From assembly GCA_035285405.1 (NCBI GenBank), contig JAYKJI010000009.1:1-14728 (forward strand): DNA of 14,728 nucleotides. Direction: 5' to 3'. Positions within the stretch are counted from its first letter, which is position 1. The number at the start of each line of letters is the position of its first letter. This DNA comes from Woronichinia sp035285405 (lineage in GTDB: Bacteria; Cyanobacteriota; Cyanobacteriia; Cyanobacteriales; Microcystaceae). Shown in pieces: positions 7,202 through 14,253 of the stretch. Made by a program: the position numbers and the translations under genes. A model generated the notes under the pieces. The model was not told the DNA's origin, did no database searches, and worked only from the letters and a program-made list of their open reading frames with translations.

Positions 7202-7243
7202 GGTTTAGGAATCTTCGCCGTTCTACGGCGGAGAGGATGTCAA
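7100..7243 (+). ncRNA. predicted omega RNA (right-end guide RNA) of TnpB
   Basis: In characterised TnpB systems the guide RNA scaffold overlaps the 3' end of tnpB, includes the right-end hairpin, and ends in a guide of roughly 16-20 bases copied from flanking DNA. Here the last hairpin is CTTCGCCG/CGGCGGAG (7213-7233) and the element end is about 7243. The guide would then start near 7244 and read into the 3' end of the O-antigen ligase-like gene. The 5' boundary given is a guess, and nothing in the sequence proves transcription. Confidence 0.4.
7213..7233 (+). repeat. right-end hairpin of the TnpB element
   Basis: CTTCGCCG (7213-7220) pairs with CGGCGGAG (7226-7233), with one G-U pair and a TTCTA loop. 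It lies 12 bases after the tnpB stop and 10 bases before the presumed element end. This is the usual place for the IS605-type right-end hairpin and the guide RNA scaffold. Confidence 0.65.
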
Positions 7244-8697
7244 AATAGACGAGGAGGACGATGGCCAAAGGAGCGTTTTTTAGGGAACGGCTGTCTTCTC
7301 AATCCCCCTTTGCTGGTTAACTTTTTCAGCACTGACTTTTTAGAAACTTTATTTTCACTAGTCAGGGATTCAGGCTCCTTGACCACTAACCCCGAAATGC
7401 CGCCACAAATTAGGGGAAAGGTGGGATTTGTCGTTACATTGAGCAAACAATCCAGCATGAATAAACTTAAACAAACCGCGAGGGCAGCAGAGGGCGCAAC
7501 CTTGGGATGGAACCAGGTTCTAGGGGGATAACGGAATTGAGCAAAGACAACAACCGGAAGTAAAAGGCTAGTGGTAATACTCACTAAACCGAATACTCCG
7601 TTAATGCCAAAAACAATAATCCATAAACTATCCGTGACTGAAACATCAACCAATTCCCCTCGCCAGTTATATTCATAGATACGATTTCTACCCCAACCGC
7701 CCCAACCAAACAGCATTCTCTCCTGGGCTTTAACTCTTAGAACTTCCTCATTCTTCAAACGGTATCCCAAAGAGTAGGCACGTTCAGGACTATAGGTTTT
7801 GCTAATCCAATCGACGAGCCCTTCTCCATCAAAGTTTCCAGTTACTCCCAAGTAAAGATAATAAACAATGATAAACATTAATAAAAAAAGAGGAATATTA
7901 GACTTAAAAAACTTAGCAACAAATAAGATAATCAAACCATAAATTAAATAGCCATAACTGCCAGATGATTTCATTAAAATAAACGTTAAAACAAGGATAA
8001 TTGACCAGGTTTGGATCGACTGTCCCCAAATTTCCTTAACTGTTTTAGACTGCCATAACCAAATGGCAATTAAGGTGACGGTAAACATGAACATGGCAAC
8101 CAATAAACCATGTTCCATGAAAACGCTTGGTCGCCAGGTGCTGCCCCGTGAGGCTTGACTGTTTCCAGAAGGATGGGCGTAATAACCATAAATGATTAGG
8201 TGAAAAACCGGACTCATTTTGATTTCGTAAAGACAAAGAGGCGTATAAATAATTCCTCCTTTCAATATGGTTAAGGCTAATTCCTTGAGTCCGTCTAAAT
8301 TTCCAAGGTAGAGTCTTCCGAGTAGATAGGGTAATCCCCACACCGCAGTTTGTTCTAAAGCACCATTAAAGCCGTCATAGGCTCCTAAATCATTGGTCAG
8401 CGAAGAGAACATTGGGCAGATACACCAACAAATCATTGGCAGATCAATCCATTGCCATTTAAAGTCATTGAAACGTTGAGGATCGTAAATTAATGTCGCA
8501 ATTAAAATGCCATAACAAGTGGCAACCATTCCTTCATAATCTGGAATCAGTGGTAGCTTAAATCCGGCTCTTTGAGGTAAAAATAAGAGGCCGCCAATAA
8601 AACTCAGAATGATGGCTTTTTGGGAAGGATAACGAGAAAATAAGTAGAAAATGACGGGAAGCCATAGCAGCATCACCAGTTGGGCTTGAGGACTCAT
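7240..8697 (-). CDS. O-antigen ligase/polymerase-like multi-spanning membrane protein
   Basis: This is a 485-residue integral membrane protein with about ten or more hydrophobic helices (roughly 5-21, 27-42, 57-71, 84-98, 145-158, 163-172, 194-216, 229-243, 246-263, 266-284, 355-385, 403-440). A large polar loop spans about 285-355. RPSVFMEHG at 189-197 and ERMLFGWGGWGRN at 326-338 match the pattern of the Wzy/WaaL O-antigen ligase family, where an arginine before the loop and a (L/F)G.G.G motif after it recur. These proteins join or polymerise lipid-linked glycans on the outer face of the membrane, here probably for exopolysaccharide or S-layer glycan. It lies 95 bases after comB on the same strand. 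The stop TGA (7240-7242) falls in the TnpB element's right end, so the basic C-terminal tail (from about 452) may have a non-native end. Confidence 0.8.
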   Translation of the reverse strand: MSPQAQLVMLLWLPVIFYLFSRYPSQKAIILSFIGGLLFLPQRAGFKLPLIPDYEGMVATCYGILIATLIYDPQRFNDFKWQWIDLPMICWCICPMFSSLTNDLGAYDGFNGALEQTAVWGLPYLLGRLYLGNLDGLKELALTILKGGIIYTPLCLYEIKMSPVFHLIIYGYYAHPSGNSQASRGSTWRPSVFMEHGLLVAMFMFTVTLIAIWLWQSKTVKEIWGQSIQTWSIILVLTFILMKSSGSYGYLIYGLIILFVAKFFKSNIPLFLLMFIIVYYLYLGVTGNFDGEGLVDWISKTYSPERAYSLGYRLKNEEVLRVKAQERMLFGWGGWGRNRIYEYNWRGELVDVSVTDSLWIIVFGINGVFGLVSITTSLLLPVVVFAQFRYPPRTWFHPKVAPSAALAVCLSLFMLDCLLNVTTNPTFPLICGGISGLVVKEPESLTSENKVSKKSVLKKLTSKGGLRRQPFPKKRSFGHRPPRLF

Positions 8698-8792
8698 GTC
8701 TTAGCTAGAGCTAGGCTCTGCGATCGCGGATAAAGGCATTGACTGTCTAATACGGTGATGATCGAAGTTGCTCCCAGATGTCTCAATTTTGC

Positions 8793-9515
8793 TCAAAATT
8801 TTACCAAAACACCAGGGGATTTTTGTCGGGGTAAAATATCTAAAGAATCTAAGGTTGCACAATATTTTAGATCTTCGTCACAGTTGAGTCTGAGTAACCG
8901 CTGTCCATGACTAGCCTGCTGAAAGAGGTCTAATAATTGATCTTGCCATTGTTGATAAAGGGCGATCGCGGCAATAACTTCATCATTGCCAATGGTAAAA
9001 TCCTGAGCTTTGGATAATAAATCGGCGATCGCGCCAGCACAGACCGTATCTTCGAGGGAATAACCACCTTCCCAACCCGATCCTAGCAGCCAAATCGTTT
9101 CAAACTTTTTCTCTAAAAGGTAGTTCACCGCCGCTTGACGATTAATCATGGCTGCCGTAATCACGGAAGAACAATTTTGAACGCGCTGTAAGGCCCTAGT
9201 GCCATTGGTCGTCGTTAAAAAAAGACGCTTATCCGCCATTAATGCCGGTGTACAGTCGAGGGGAGAATTGCCTAAATCGCAGCCTTCTACCTTGGCTCCC
9301 CCCCTTTCTCCAGCCCGTAGTCGTTTGTCTGAAGGCCATTGTTCACTGACAGCCATTAGCTCCGATAAAGCACTAAAGGTCTGAACTGCTTCAGCTCCCA
9401 CGCTCAAAGCCGTGGCAATCGTGCTAGTCGCTCGCAAAACATCAATAACAACGGCACAATCCGGTAAGCTTTCAGGTGGAGTCAGTTCCGGGGTGTGATA
9501 GACAAAGATTTTCAC
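8793..9515 (-). CDS. comB: ComB-family phosphatase (probable 2-phosphosulfolactate phosphatase)
   Basis: ComB was characterised in methanogens as the magnesium-dependent phosphatase that makes sulfolactate for coenzyme M. Cyanobacteria carry homologues although they make no coenzyme M, so the substrate here is uncertain. The 240-residue protein is of normal length and carries the family signatures DVLRATST at 25-32, AGERGG at 68-73, LGNSP at 81-85, TTTNGTRAL at 101-109, GSGWEGG at 145-151 and EDTVCAG at 155-161. It is soluble, with no signal peptide. The start is GTG at 9513-9515; no ATG lies nearby in frame. It starts 33 bases after the end of rimM on the same strand, which suggests co-transcription. 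Confidence 0.92.
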   Translation of the reverse strand: MKIFVYHTPELTPPESLPDCAVVIDVLRATSTIATALSVGAEAVQTFSALSELMAVSEQWPSDKRLRAGERGGAKVEGCDLGNSPLDCTPALMADKRLFLTTTNGTRALQRVQNCSSVITAAMINRQAAVNYLLEKKFETIWLLGSGWEGGYSLEDTVCAGAIADLLSKAQDFTIGNDEVIAAIALYQQWQDQLLDLFQQASHGQRLLRLNCDEDLKYCATLDSLDILPRQKSPGVLVKF

Positions 9516-9548
9516 TATGTTGGGAAAAAGTAAGGTTACAAAATAAAA

Positions 9549-10178
9549 CTACTCTATCTTATTGATCAAGGGTTGCCCACAAAATAGTTCCAATAAACCG
9601 TCAGGAGGCATTATTTCTAGGCGTTGGTTATAGAGATCCACGATAGGAACAATGGACTGAACAAAGGGAATCAAGGCCGTTTGGGGGGACGGAGCTACGC
9701 TATTTTCCTCAGGACTAGCTGGCTTTTGAGGGAAGTATTGTTCTTCTAACTGAATCACTAATAAATCATTGCCCGCGAAATAAACATCCTTCACCACACC
9801 GATTAATTCGCCAGTGAGATGATGATAGGCTTTTAGATTGATCAGATCCGCCACATGATATTCATTTTCATCTAGGGGGAGGCGATCACTGGCGGTAATT
9901 AGCAGGGTATAGTCTCTTAAGGCTTCAGCTTGATTACGATCCGTTACTTCGGCCAATCTAATCACAAACAGATTCTTGCCTGGTACAGCTCGTCCCGACT
10001 TGAGGGTAAAGGCTTGGGGGGCTTCATGGTGGGGCGATCGCAGCCAAAGGTTGCCCTTACGAGTAAAACGCTCAGGAAAATCCGAACTAGATAAAACTCT
10101 CAATTCTCCCTGAATCCCTTGGGCGGCAACAATTGTGCCAATCTCTAGCCACTTTTCTTGCTCCGGTTGATTGCTCAT
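9549..10178 (-). CDS. rimM: ribosome maturation factor RimM
   Basis: RimM assists assembly of the 30S subunit head, binding S19 and acting in 16S rRNA maturation. The 209-residue protein has the N-terminal beta-barrel domain with EIGTIVAAQGIQGELRVLSSSDFPERF at 12-38 and the PRC-barrel domain starting at about YHVADLINLKAYH (107-119). The C-terminal motif is ALIPFVQSIVPIVDL...EIMPPDGLLEL at 168-198. A low-complexity proline/serine segment at 150-167 lengthens the PRC-barrel domain relative to the shortest bacterial RimM; this is common in cyanobacteria. The start is ATG at 10178. comB follows after 33 bases, and the gene upstream (the Tab2 homologue) is divergent. Confidence 0.95.
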   Translation of the reverse strand: MSNQPEQEKWLEIGTIVAAQGIQGELRVLSSSDFPERFTRKGNLWLRSPHHEAPQAFTLKSGRAVPGKNLFVIRLAEVTDRNQAEALRDYTLLITASDRLPLDENEYHVADLINLKAYHHLTGELIGVVKDVYFAGNDLLVIQLEEQYFPQKPASPEENSVAPSPQTALIPFVQSIVPIVDLYNQRLEIMPPDGLLELFCGQPLINKIE

Positions 10179-10225
10179 TGGCCCTTCTTATTCGTCACTG
10201 ACAGTTTTTCATCTTAACGTTTAGT

Positions 10226-10254
10226 TTGTTAAAATTTTGTCAAAACCCTATAAT
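10226..10254 (+). promoter_or_regulatory. consensus-like promoter abutting the Tab2 start codon
   Basis: TTGTTA (10226-10231), a 17-base spacer and a perfect TATAAT (10249-10254) lie just before the ATG at 10256. Normal initiation would be about 10260-10262, inside the coding frame, so the assignment conflicts with the family start. Either the resemblance is accidental, or the transcript is leaderless or starts unusually close. It may also be a decoy in an AT-rich divergent promoter region shared with rimM. Confidence 0.35.
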
Positions 10255-10255
10255 T

Positions 10256-11077
10256 ATGACCCTTTGGCAAGCTGACTTTTATAAACACGCTGTTGCTCAT
10301 CGTAATGGAGAAGAAATTCTTTGGGAATTAATACTTTGCGATGTTCAGGGGAATGTTCTCTGTGAAAAATCCTGTCCCCAATCCCAAGTCAGTAGTGCTT
10401 GGTTAATCGTTCAGCTAGAGTCATTACTGACCGAAGGAAAACCCACTGCTATTCAGGTCTTTCGACCTCAATCCTTAAGCCTATTTAGACTAGCAGGGGA
10501 GCAACTTGGATTGGAGATTGTGGCCACGCGCCAGACAACAGTGCTAAAAGCTTTACTGCAAAAACGTTATGGAAACCAAGCCTTAGCCTTAGATATTCCA
10601 CCGCCCCAACCCCTGCCAGAAAATCTCTGGGGAGAACAATGGTGTTTTGCCACCCTATCAGTAGAATCTTTGCTCACCTCATTTGGTGATGCCCCTATTC
10701 CCTATCGTTCCATGCCAGAAGCTTATTTGTCCCTGTGTCGACAATTAGCAACGGAGCTTCCCATTCCAGGTAGTATCATCTATGCAGGACGGCAAGCTCG
10801 TTATTTATGTCAATGGTTAGCGGATATTAGTCCTGTCAGTTTAAATTATCAAGCTACAGAAATAGGGCAATCCGGTGGCTTAGTTTTAGAAGCTGGATTA
10901 ATGGATCGTTGGATCTTAGCGACTTTTGCTGATCCTGAAGTGGCTCAAGGAGCAACTCTCTTTGAACAACGCAAAGCATTTGTCCATCATTTACATTTTT
11001 TACTGATTCAGCCGGATAATTCTGGAGCTACCTATACGGGGTTTTGGCTATTACAAACCGAATCATCGAATAATTGA
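10256..11077 (+). CDS. Tab2/Atab2-family RNA-binding protein
   Basis: This family (DUF1092) includes Chlamydomonas Tab2, which binds psaB mRNA and activates its translation, and Arabidopsis ATAB2, needed for synthesis of photosystem I and II proteins. Cyanobacterial members are assumed to act in photosystem biogenesis. The frame is 273 residues from ATG 10256. It shows the family's opening W.ADFY pattern (MTLWQADFYKH), VFRPQSLSLF...LGLEI in the N-terminal half, LPENLWGEQWCFATLS around the middle, and the C-terminal signature GGLVLEAGLMDRWILATF near 205-222. An in-frame TTG at 10226 would add ten residues, but it lies in the promoter-like region and lacks a ribosome binding site, so ATG is preferred. 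It diverges from rimM, 77 bases apart. Confidence 0.9.
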   Translation: MTLWQADFYKHAVAHRNGEEILWELILCDVQGNVLCEKSCPQSQVSSAWLIVQLESLLTEGKPTAIQVFRPQSLSLFRLAGEQLGLEIVATRQTTVLKALLQKRYGNQALALDIPPPQPLPENLWGEQWCFATLSVESLLTSFGDAPIPYRSMPEAYLSLCRQLATELPIPGSIIYAGRQARYLCQWLADISPVSLNYQATEIGQSGGLVLEAGLMDRWILATFADPEVAQGATLFEQRKAFVHHLHFLLIQPDNSGATYTGFWLLQTESSNN

Positions 11078-11164
11078 GGTTTGCCCTTACAATATGGGTA
11101 GCGGCGTAAGGAGAAACACTTTTCGTTATTCTGGGTTTGCATCGGTTTTATAAACGGAATTTTT

Positions 11165-11168
11165 GGAG
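11165..11168 (+). promoter_or_regulatory. Shine-Dalgarno GGAG fixing the PmbA-like start
   Basis: GGAG lies 6 bases before ATG 11175. The longer frame from TTG 11163 would place this site inside the coding region, so the ATG is the better start. Confidence 0.6.
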
Positions 11169-11174
11169 CTTTTG

Positions 11175-12467
11175 ATGAGTCACGACCTAGAACAACTATT
11201 AACCCTCGCCCGTCAAGCCGGAGCCGAAGCTGCCGAAGTTTATTATTCGCGATCGCTGTCCCATCCTGTTTTTTTTGAAGCCAATCGTCTCAAGCAACTA
11301 GAAAGCTCTGAATCTGACGGTACGGCCCTGCGCTTGTGGCGAGAAGGTTGCCCTGGTTTAGCCGTGGCCTATGGCCCTGCCGATCCCCAGGCCCTAGTTG
11401 ATAAAGCGATCACCCTTTCCCATTTAAATCCCCCAGAAACACCAGAATTAAACGAAGCTCACACAGCCATTTATCCCACTGTCGGGGAAAGTCTAGAAGT
11501 GCAAACCTTGATCGATATGGGCAAAACCGCGATCGCCCAAATCCGTGACCAATACCCTGAAGTTCTCTGTAGTGGAGAATTAGAGTGTGAAGAAGATACT
11601 ACGTTATTGATGAACTCGAAAGGCTTACATTGCCAGTACAGTGATATCGCCATTAGCTACTATTTTGGTGTGGAATGGATTCGCGGCGAGGACTTTTTAG
11701 CCGTTTACGATGGAGAGTATAGTCGGGGAAAACTTCAGCCCGATCAGATTGTGCAGCAATTATTACAACGATTAGCCTGGGCCAAAACCAACGCGACGGC
11801 GACCACCGGAAAAGTCCCAGTTCTCTTTACGCCTAATGCAGCGACCTTGCTCTGGGGAACTGTAGTCTCGGCTTTGAGTGGTAAACGGGTACAGGAAAAG
11901 TCCTCACCCTGGAGCGATAAAATTGGTCAAAACGTCCTAGCGGATTGTCTCACCCTTTACCAAGATCCCACCTTGTCTCCCTACGATTGTCCCTTTGATG
12001 ATGAAGGTACTGCAACCCAAGTTCTACCCTTGATTACCCAGGGTCGTATTGAACAGTTTTACAGCGATCGCACGACCGCAAGATTATTAGGGGGGCAAAG
12101 TACAGGTAACGGTTTTCGTCCAGGACTGGGCAACTATCCAACACCGAGTTTAGTGAATCTGATTGTTGAACCAGGAGAAGGTTCACTCATGGATTTAATT
12201 GGACAAATTGACAATGGTTTATTAATTGATCAAAGTTTGGGCGGAGGGCCAGATATTTCTGGCGATTTTTCTATTAACGTTGATTTGGGTTATCGCATCG
12301 AAAAAGGACAAATTGTTGGCCGGGTTAAAGATACGATGATTGCCGGCAATGTTTATAGTTTGCTAAAGCAGATCTTAGCCCTAGGAAGCGATCGCCAATG
12401 GAATGGTTCTTGCTATACGCCATCCCTGCTGATTGAGGATCTTTCCGTTGTCGGGGGGAATTTCTAA
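11175..12467 (+). CDS. PmbA/TldE-like peptidase-family protein
   Basis: The TldD/PmbA family forms a TldD-TldE heteromeric protease. TldD carries the metal site (HExxxH), while TldE/PmbA is the inactive partner. It is known from microcin B17 maturation and CcdA degradation. This 430-residue protein has the N-terminal domain (QAGAEAAEVYYSRS, then a strand with KQLESSESDGTALRLW) and the C-terminal domain with VPVLFTPNAATLLWGTVVSALSG, PFDDEGTATQVLPLITQGRIEQF and a glycine-rich GGGPDISGDFSINVDLGYRIEKGQIVGRVKDTMIAGN. No HExxxH is seen, so it fits the TldE/PmbA subunit. The start ATG 11175 is chosen over TTG 11163 because GGAG precedes it. It lies 97 bases after the Tab2 homologue on the same strand. 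No tldD lies in this window. Confidence 0.9.
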   Translation: MSHDLEQLLTLARQAGAEAAEVYYSRSLSHPVFFEANRLKQLESSESDGTALRLWREGCPGLAVAYGPADPQALVDKAITLSHLNPPETPELNEAHTAIYPTVGESLEVQTLIDMGKTAIAQIRDQYPEVLCSGELECEEDTTLLMNSKGLHCQYSDIAISYYFGVEWIRGEDFLAVYDGEYSRGKLQPDQIVQQLLQRLAWAKTNATATTGKVPVLFTPNAATLLWGTVVSALSGKRVQEKSSPWSDKIGQNVLADCLTLYQDPTLSPYDCPFDDEGTATQVLPLITQGRIEQFYSDRTTARLLGGQSTGNGFRPGLGNYPTPSLVNLIVEPGEGSLMDLIGQIDNGLLIDQSLGGGPDISGDFSINVDLGYRIEKGQIVGRVKDTMIAGNVYSLLKQILALGSDRQWNGSCYTPSLLIEDLSVVGGNF

Positions 12468-12477
12468 TCTAACCAGG

Positions 12478-13239
12478 CTAAACAACGGGTAGGGCGATCA
12501 CTTCTCCCAATTGAGGATTAATAACCTTAGATTGGAGATTGGCTCGACTTAACAAATTTTCAAAAGTGGCGATCGATCCCTCTTCCCGAAATAGATAACC
12601 AATTAGACCTTGATAACGAATATCAACCGCCGCCGCCGTCGGAATAATCACCTCTGGTTGTAGCCATTGACAGAGTTCTACCGTCGTTTTTTGACCATTG
12701 AGAACGGGAATTAAATGTAATAGACTCGCTCCCACCACTGGTGTTAAAATGACATCTATTTTACCAATACTTTTCAGTTCAGGGGAATGGAAACCATGGG
12801 GTTCATAATAAAGACGATAACCCGTCGTTAGATCCGTTAATAAATAAGCATTTTCTACCAATTGAGGGCCGACTAAAGAGCCGGAAAACGCACGAATTTC
12901 TACCTGATTATTTAAAGTAAAAGTTTGGCCAGGAAGCAAAGCTGTAACTTGTTGAAATCCCAATTTTTTCACTACTTTCGCACCATTAGCCGAAGCCACA
13001 ACGGGTAATTGTGGATCTAAATGTTGTAGCGTGGGGGGATGGGCATGATCCTCTAGTCCCTGGGAGAGTAACAATAATGATAAGTCCATTGGGATGGGAA
13101 ATTGACGATTTTTTTCCCCTTTAAATAACCAAGTTGCGTTGCCAAAAACCAAGGGGCCAACCAACCAAGGATCAAGAAGAATTCTTTGATCTCCAACTTC
13201 AATTAGCCAGGAATTACTGTCAAACCAGGTTAAACGCAT
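12478..13239 (-). CDS. metallo-beta-lactamase-fold protein with eroded metal site
   Basis: The 253-residue protein from ATG 13239 opens MRLTWFDSNSWLIEVGDQRILLDPWLVGP. This is the usual first strands of UlaG/YtnP-like beta-lactamase-fold proteins (W...S.L.E..G..ILIDPW). The motif that should read (T/S)HxHxDH appears as SQGLEDHAH (59-67). Asp64 and His65 are kept, but the first two histidines are Gln60 and Leu62. The later ligand region, usually GDT, reads YEPHGFH (145-151), and a final region TPVVGASLLH lies at 166-175. Metal binding is therefore doubtful or unusual. A longer frame back to 13440 exists, but its first 67 residues look non-coding and overlap the next gene's end. It starts 65 bases after the 199-residue protein on the same strand and ends 10 bases from the convergent PmbA-like gene. 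Confidence 0.85.
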   Translation of the reverse strand: MRLTWFDSNSWLIEVGDQRILLDPWLVGPLVFGNATWLFKGEKNRQFPIPMDLSLLLLSQGLEDHAHPPTLQHLDPQLPVVASANGAKVVKKLGFQQVTALLPGQTFTLNNQVEIRAFSGSLVGPQLVENAYLLTDLTTGYRLYYEPHGFHSPELKSIGKIDVILTPVVGASLLHLIPVLNGQKTTVELCQWLQPEVIIPTAAAVDIRYQGLIGYLFREEGSIATFENLLSRANLQSKVINPQLGEVIALPVV

Positions 13240-13304
13240 AAGTTTTAGCAGATAGCCAAATCTGATTTTTTTCCTATTGTAACGAATTGTCAAGAATTGT
13301 AAAC

Positions 13305-13904
13305 TCAGGCAGCGACTGTTGTCAGACGGGGAACCCAACCCAAACAGGGGAAAACTGTCCAGGGATAATTCTTTTGAGGAAGAGGCGGTTGTAGATCGAG
13401 ACGATAACCTAGGAAGGGAAAGCAGGGTGAAAAAATCCAATCCATTTGTATGTTGGCAGTTTGGGATTGAGGTGTCGGTACAAACGACCAGGCTTCAGCC
13501 CGGAAGGGTTCACTGACCAGTTTCATTCCCCAATGGGTGACTTGAGCGCAGGAACGATGGGGACAGGCAACGAGGGATACACTATTGCTGACAAAATTAT
13601 CGTTAGAGGCAATAATCAATTGCTCTTTTCCGGCTTCAAAAATAGCGAAGTCCTGCATCTGCCATTGCAATAAAATACTTCTGCCATCAGTGCCAATATA
13701 GCTGGCCTGTAGGTGCGTAGCTTGGTTGAGGTTATGGGTTTGGGGATCAATCTTACCCTTGACTTGACCGACCAAACGACTGCCATCCTGAAACTGGTAT
13801 TGCCAATCAAAACTATTGGGTGTCTCTGGGGTGCTGGATACCCCAATCCAACTCATGGTCACACGCAGGGGGTCAACAGTAATACGAGTACAGTACTCAG
13901 CCAT
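13305..13904 (-). CDS. hypothetical protein, beta-rich, unknown function
   Basis: The protein has 199 residues and starts with ATG at 13904 (MAEYCTRITVDPLRVTMSWIG). It has no membrane helix and no signal peptide. Alternating hydrophobic and polar residues with many tryptophans and glycines (FDWQYQFQDGSRLVGQVKG; ILLQWQMQDFAIFEAG; IQMDWIFSPCFPFLGYRL) suggest an all-beta fold, possibly lipocalin- or calycin-like, but I recognise no family. Four cysteines (5, 114, 119 and near 161) form no obvious metal motif. It lies upstream of the beta-lactamase-fold gene on the same strand with a 65-base gap, so the two probably form a transcription unit. It resembles cyanobacterium-specific conserved proteins. 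Confidence 0.75.
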   Translation of the reverse strand: MAEYCTRITVDPLRVTMSWIGVSSTPETPNSFDWQYQFQDGSRLVGQVKGKIDPQTHNLNQATHLQASYIGTDGRSILLQWQMQDFAIFEAGKEQLIIASNDNFVSNSVSLVACPHRSCAQVTHWGMKLVSEPFRAEAWSFVPTPQSQTANIQMDWIFSPCFPFLGYRLDLQPPLPQKNYPWTVFPCLGWVPRLTTVAA

Positions 13905-14067
13905 GACAGTTTTTCCTCGCTAAATTAAATCTAGAAAATGCGATCGCTGCTCTACTACTAGATTACTATTAAATTAACCTAATCAGCCACCCCATTTGGC
14001 CTCATTGGAATTCAATCCAGTAATAAGCTGTTACGAATTTAAATTGCATAATGATTTTGCTAGAAGT

Positions 14068-14094
14068 CTTGTAACAAGGGGCTTAAGCTCCTTG
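14068..14094. repeat. overlapping palindromes, possible mobile-repeat end
   Basis: CTTGTAACAAG (14068-14078) is a perfect palindrome around its central A. It overlaps the near-perfect 20-base palindrome CAAGGGGCTTAAGCTCCTTG (14075-14094, one G-T pair). A variant of the first (CTTGTTACAAG) also occurs at 4333-4343. The structure could be a small interspersed repeat, a regulator site or an element end. It has no long T run as a terminator would. Confidence 0.5.
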
Positions 14095-14106
14095 CCTATA
14101 TGCGTT

Positions 14107-14253
14107 TCAGATAGTGAACAGCTTATCAAGTAAACTTTGAGGATAAAAAATAGTGACTGACTCATCCATCGGATCAATTAACCAAACTAACTGAGTTCGC
14201 TGTTTAAGTGCAAACAAGATCTTTTTAATTACGTCGTGTTTTTCGTGAGGAGT
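14107..14253 (-). pseudogene. remnant of a Uma2-family (DUF820) protein
   Basis: Read on the minus strand, the open frame ending in TGA at 14107-14109 contains TPHEKHDVIKKIL, then ALKQRTQLVWLIDP, MDESVTIFYPQ and DKLFTI. This aligns by eye with the C-terminal part of cyanobacterial Uma2-family proteins (SPEQS..VI..ILHCLK...QLGWLIDP.D.SVLIFQP). Uma2 proteins have a restriction-endonuclease-like fold and occur in dozens of copies in many cyanobacteria. The frame continues upstream without stops to about 14478 but without ATG. The expected catalytic-domain sequence (PD...W..EI) is not found there, and the usual C-terminal tail is missing. It is therefore a truncated remnant rather than a working gene. 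Assignment rests on motif memory only. Confidence 0.5.

Larger units (their letters stand above)
5945..7243 (+). mobile_element. IS200/IS605-group solo-TnpB element (IS1341-like)
   Basis: The unit comprises a subterminal palindrome at the left (5954-6004), an intact tnpB and a right-end hairpin (7213-7233) followed by GAGGATGTCAA. There is no TnpA transposase, as in IS1341-type elements that move with a TnpA supplied elsewhere. These elements have no terminal inverted repeats or target duplications, so the exact ends cannot be read. The right end is placed at about 7243 from the conserved-looking GATGTCAA end. The left end is uncertain: it may lie before the palindrome (about 5945) or just after TTGAC at 5992-5996. 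The element sits between the convergent dxr-side genes and the O-antigen ligase-like gene. Confidence 0.75.

Noticed and set aside
8045..8341. 98-residue frame within the O-antigen ligase-like gene
   Set aside because: Same-strand shadow in another frame; the long frame has coherent membrane helices and family motifs.
10190..10245. TTGACA on the minus strand upstream of rimM as a -35 box
   Set aside because: No acceptable -10 hexamer at 16-19 bases; the nearest, TAAGAT, is 21 bases away.
11078..11174. CCTTAC/GTAAGG inverted repeat between the Tab2 and PmbA-like genes as a terminator
   Set aside because: Six base pairs around a 15-base loop with no T tract; noted but not supportable.
12478..13440. 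320-residue version of the beta-lactamase-fold protein
   Set aside because: The first 67 residues are serine-rich with no family resemblance and overlap the end of the 199-residue gene; ATG 13239 gives the normal N-terminus.
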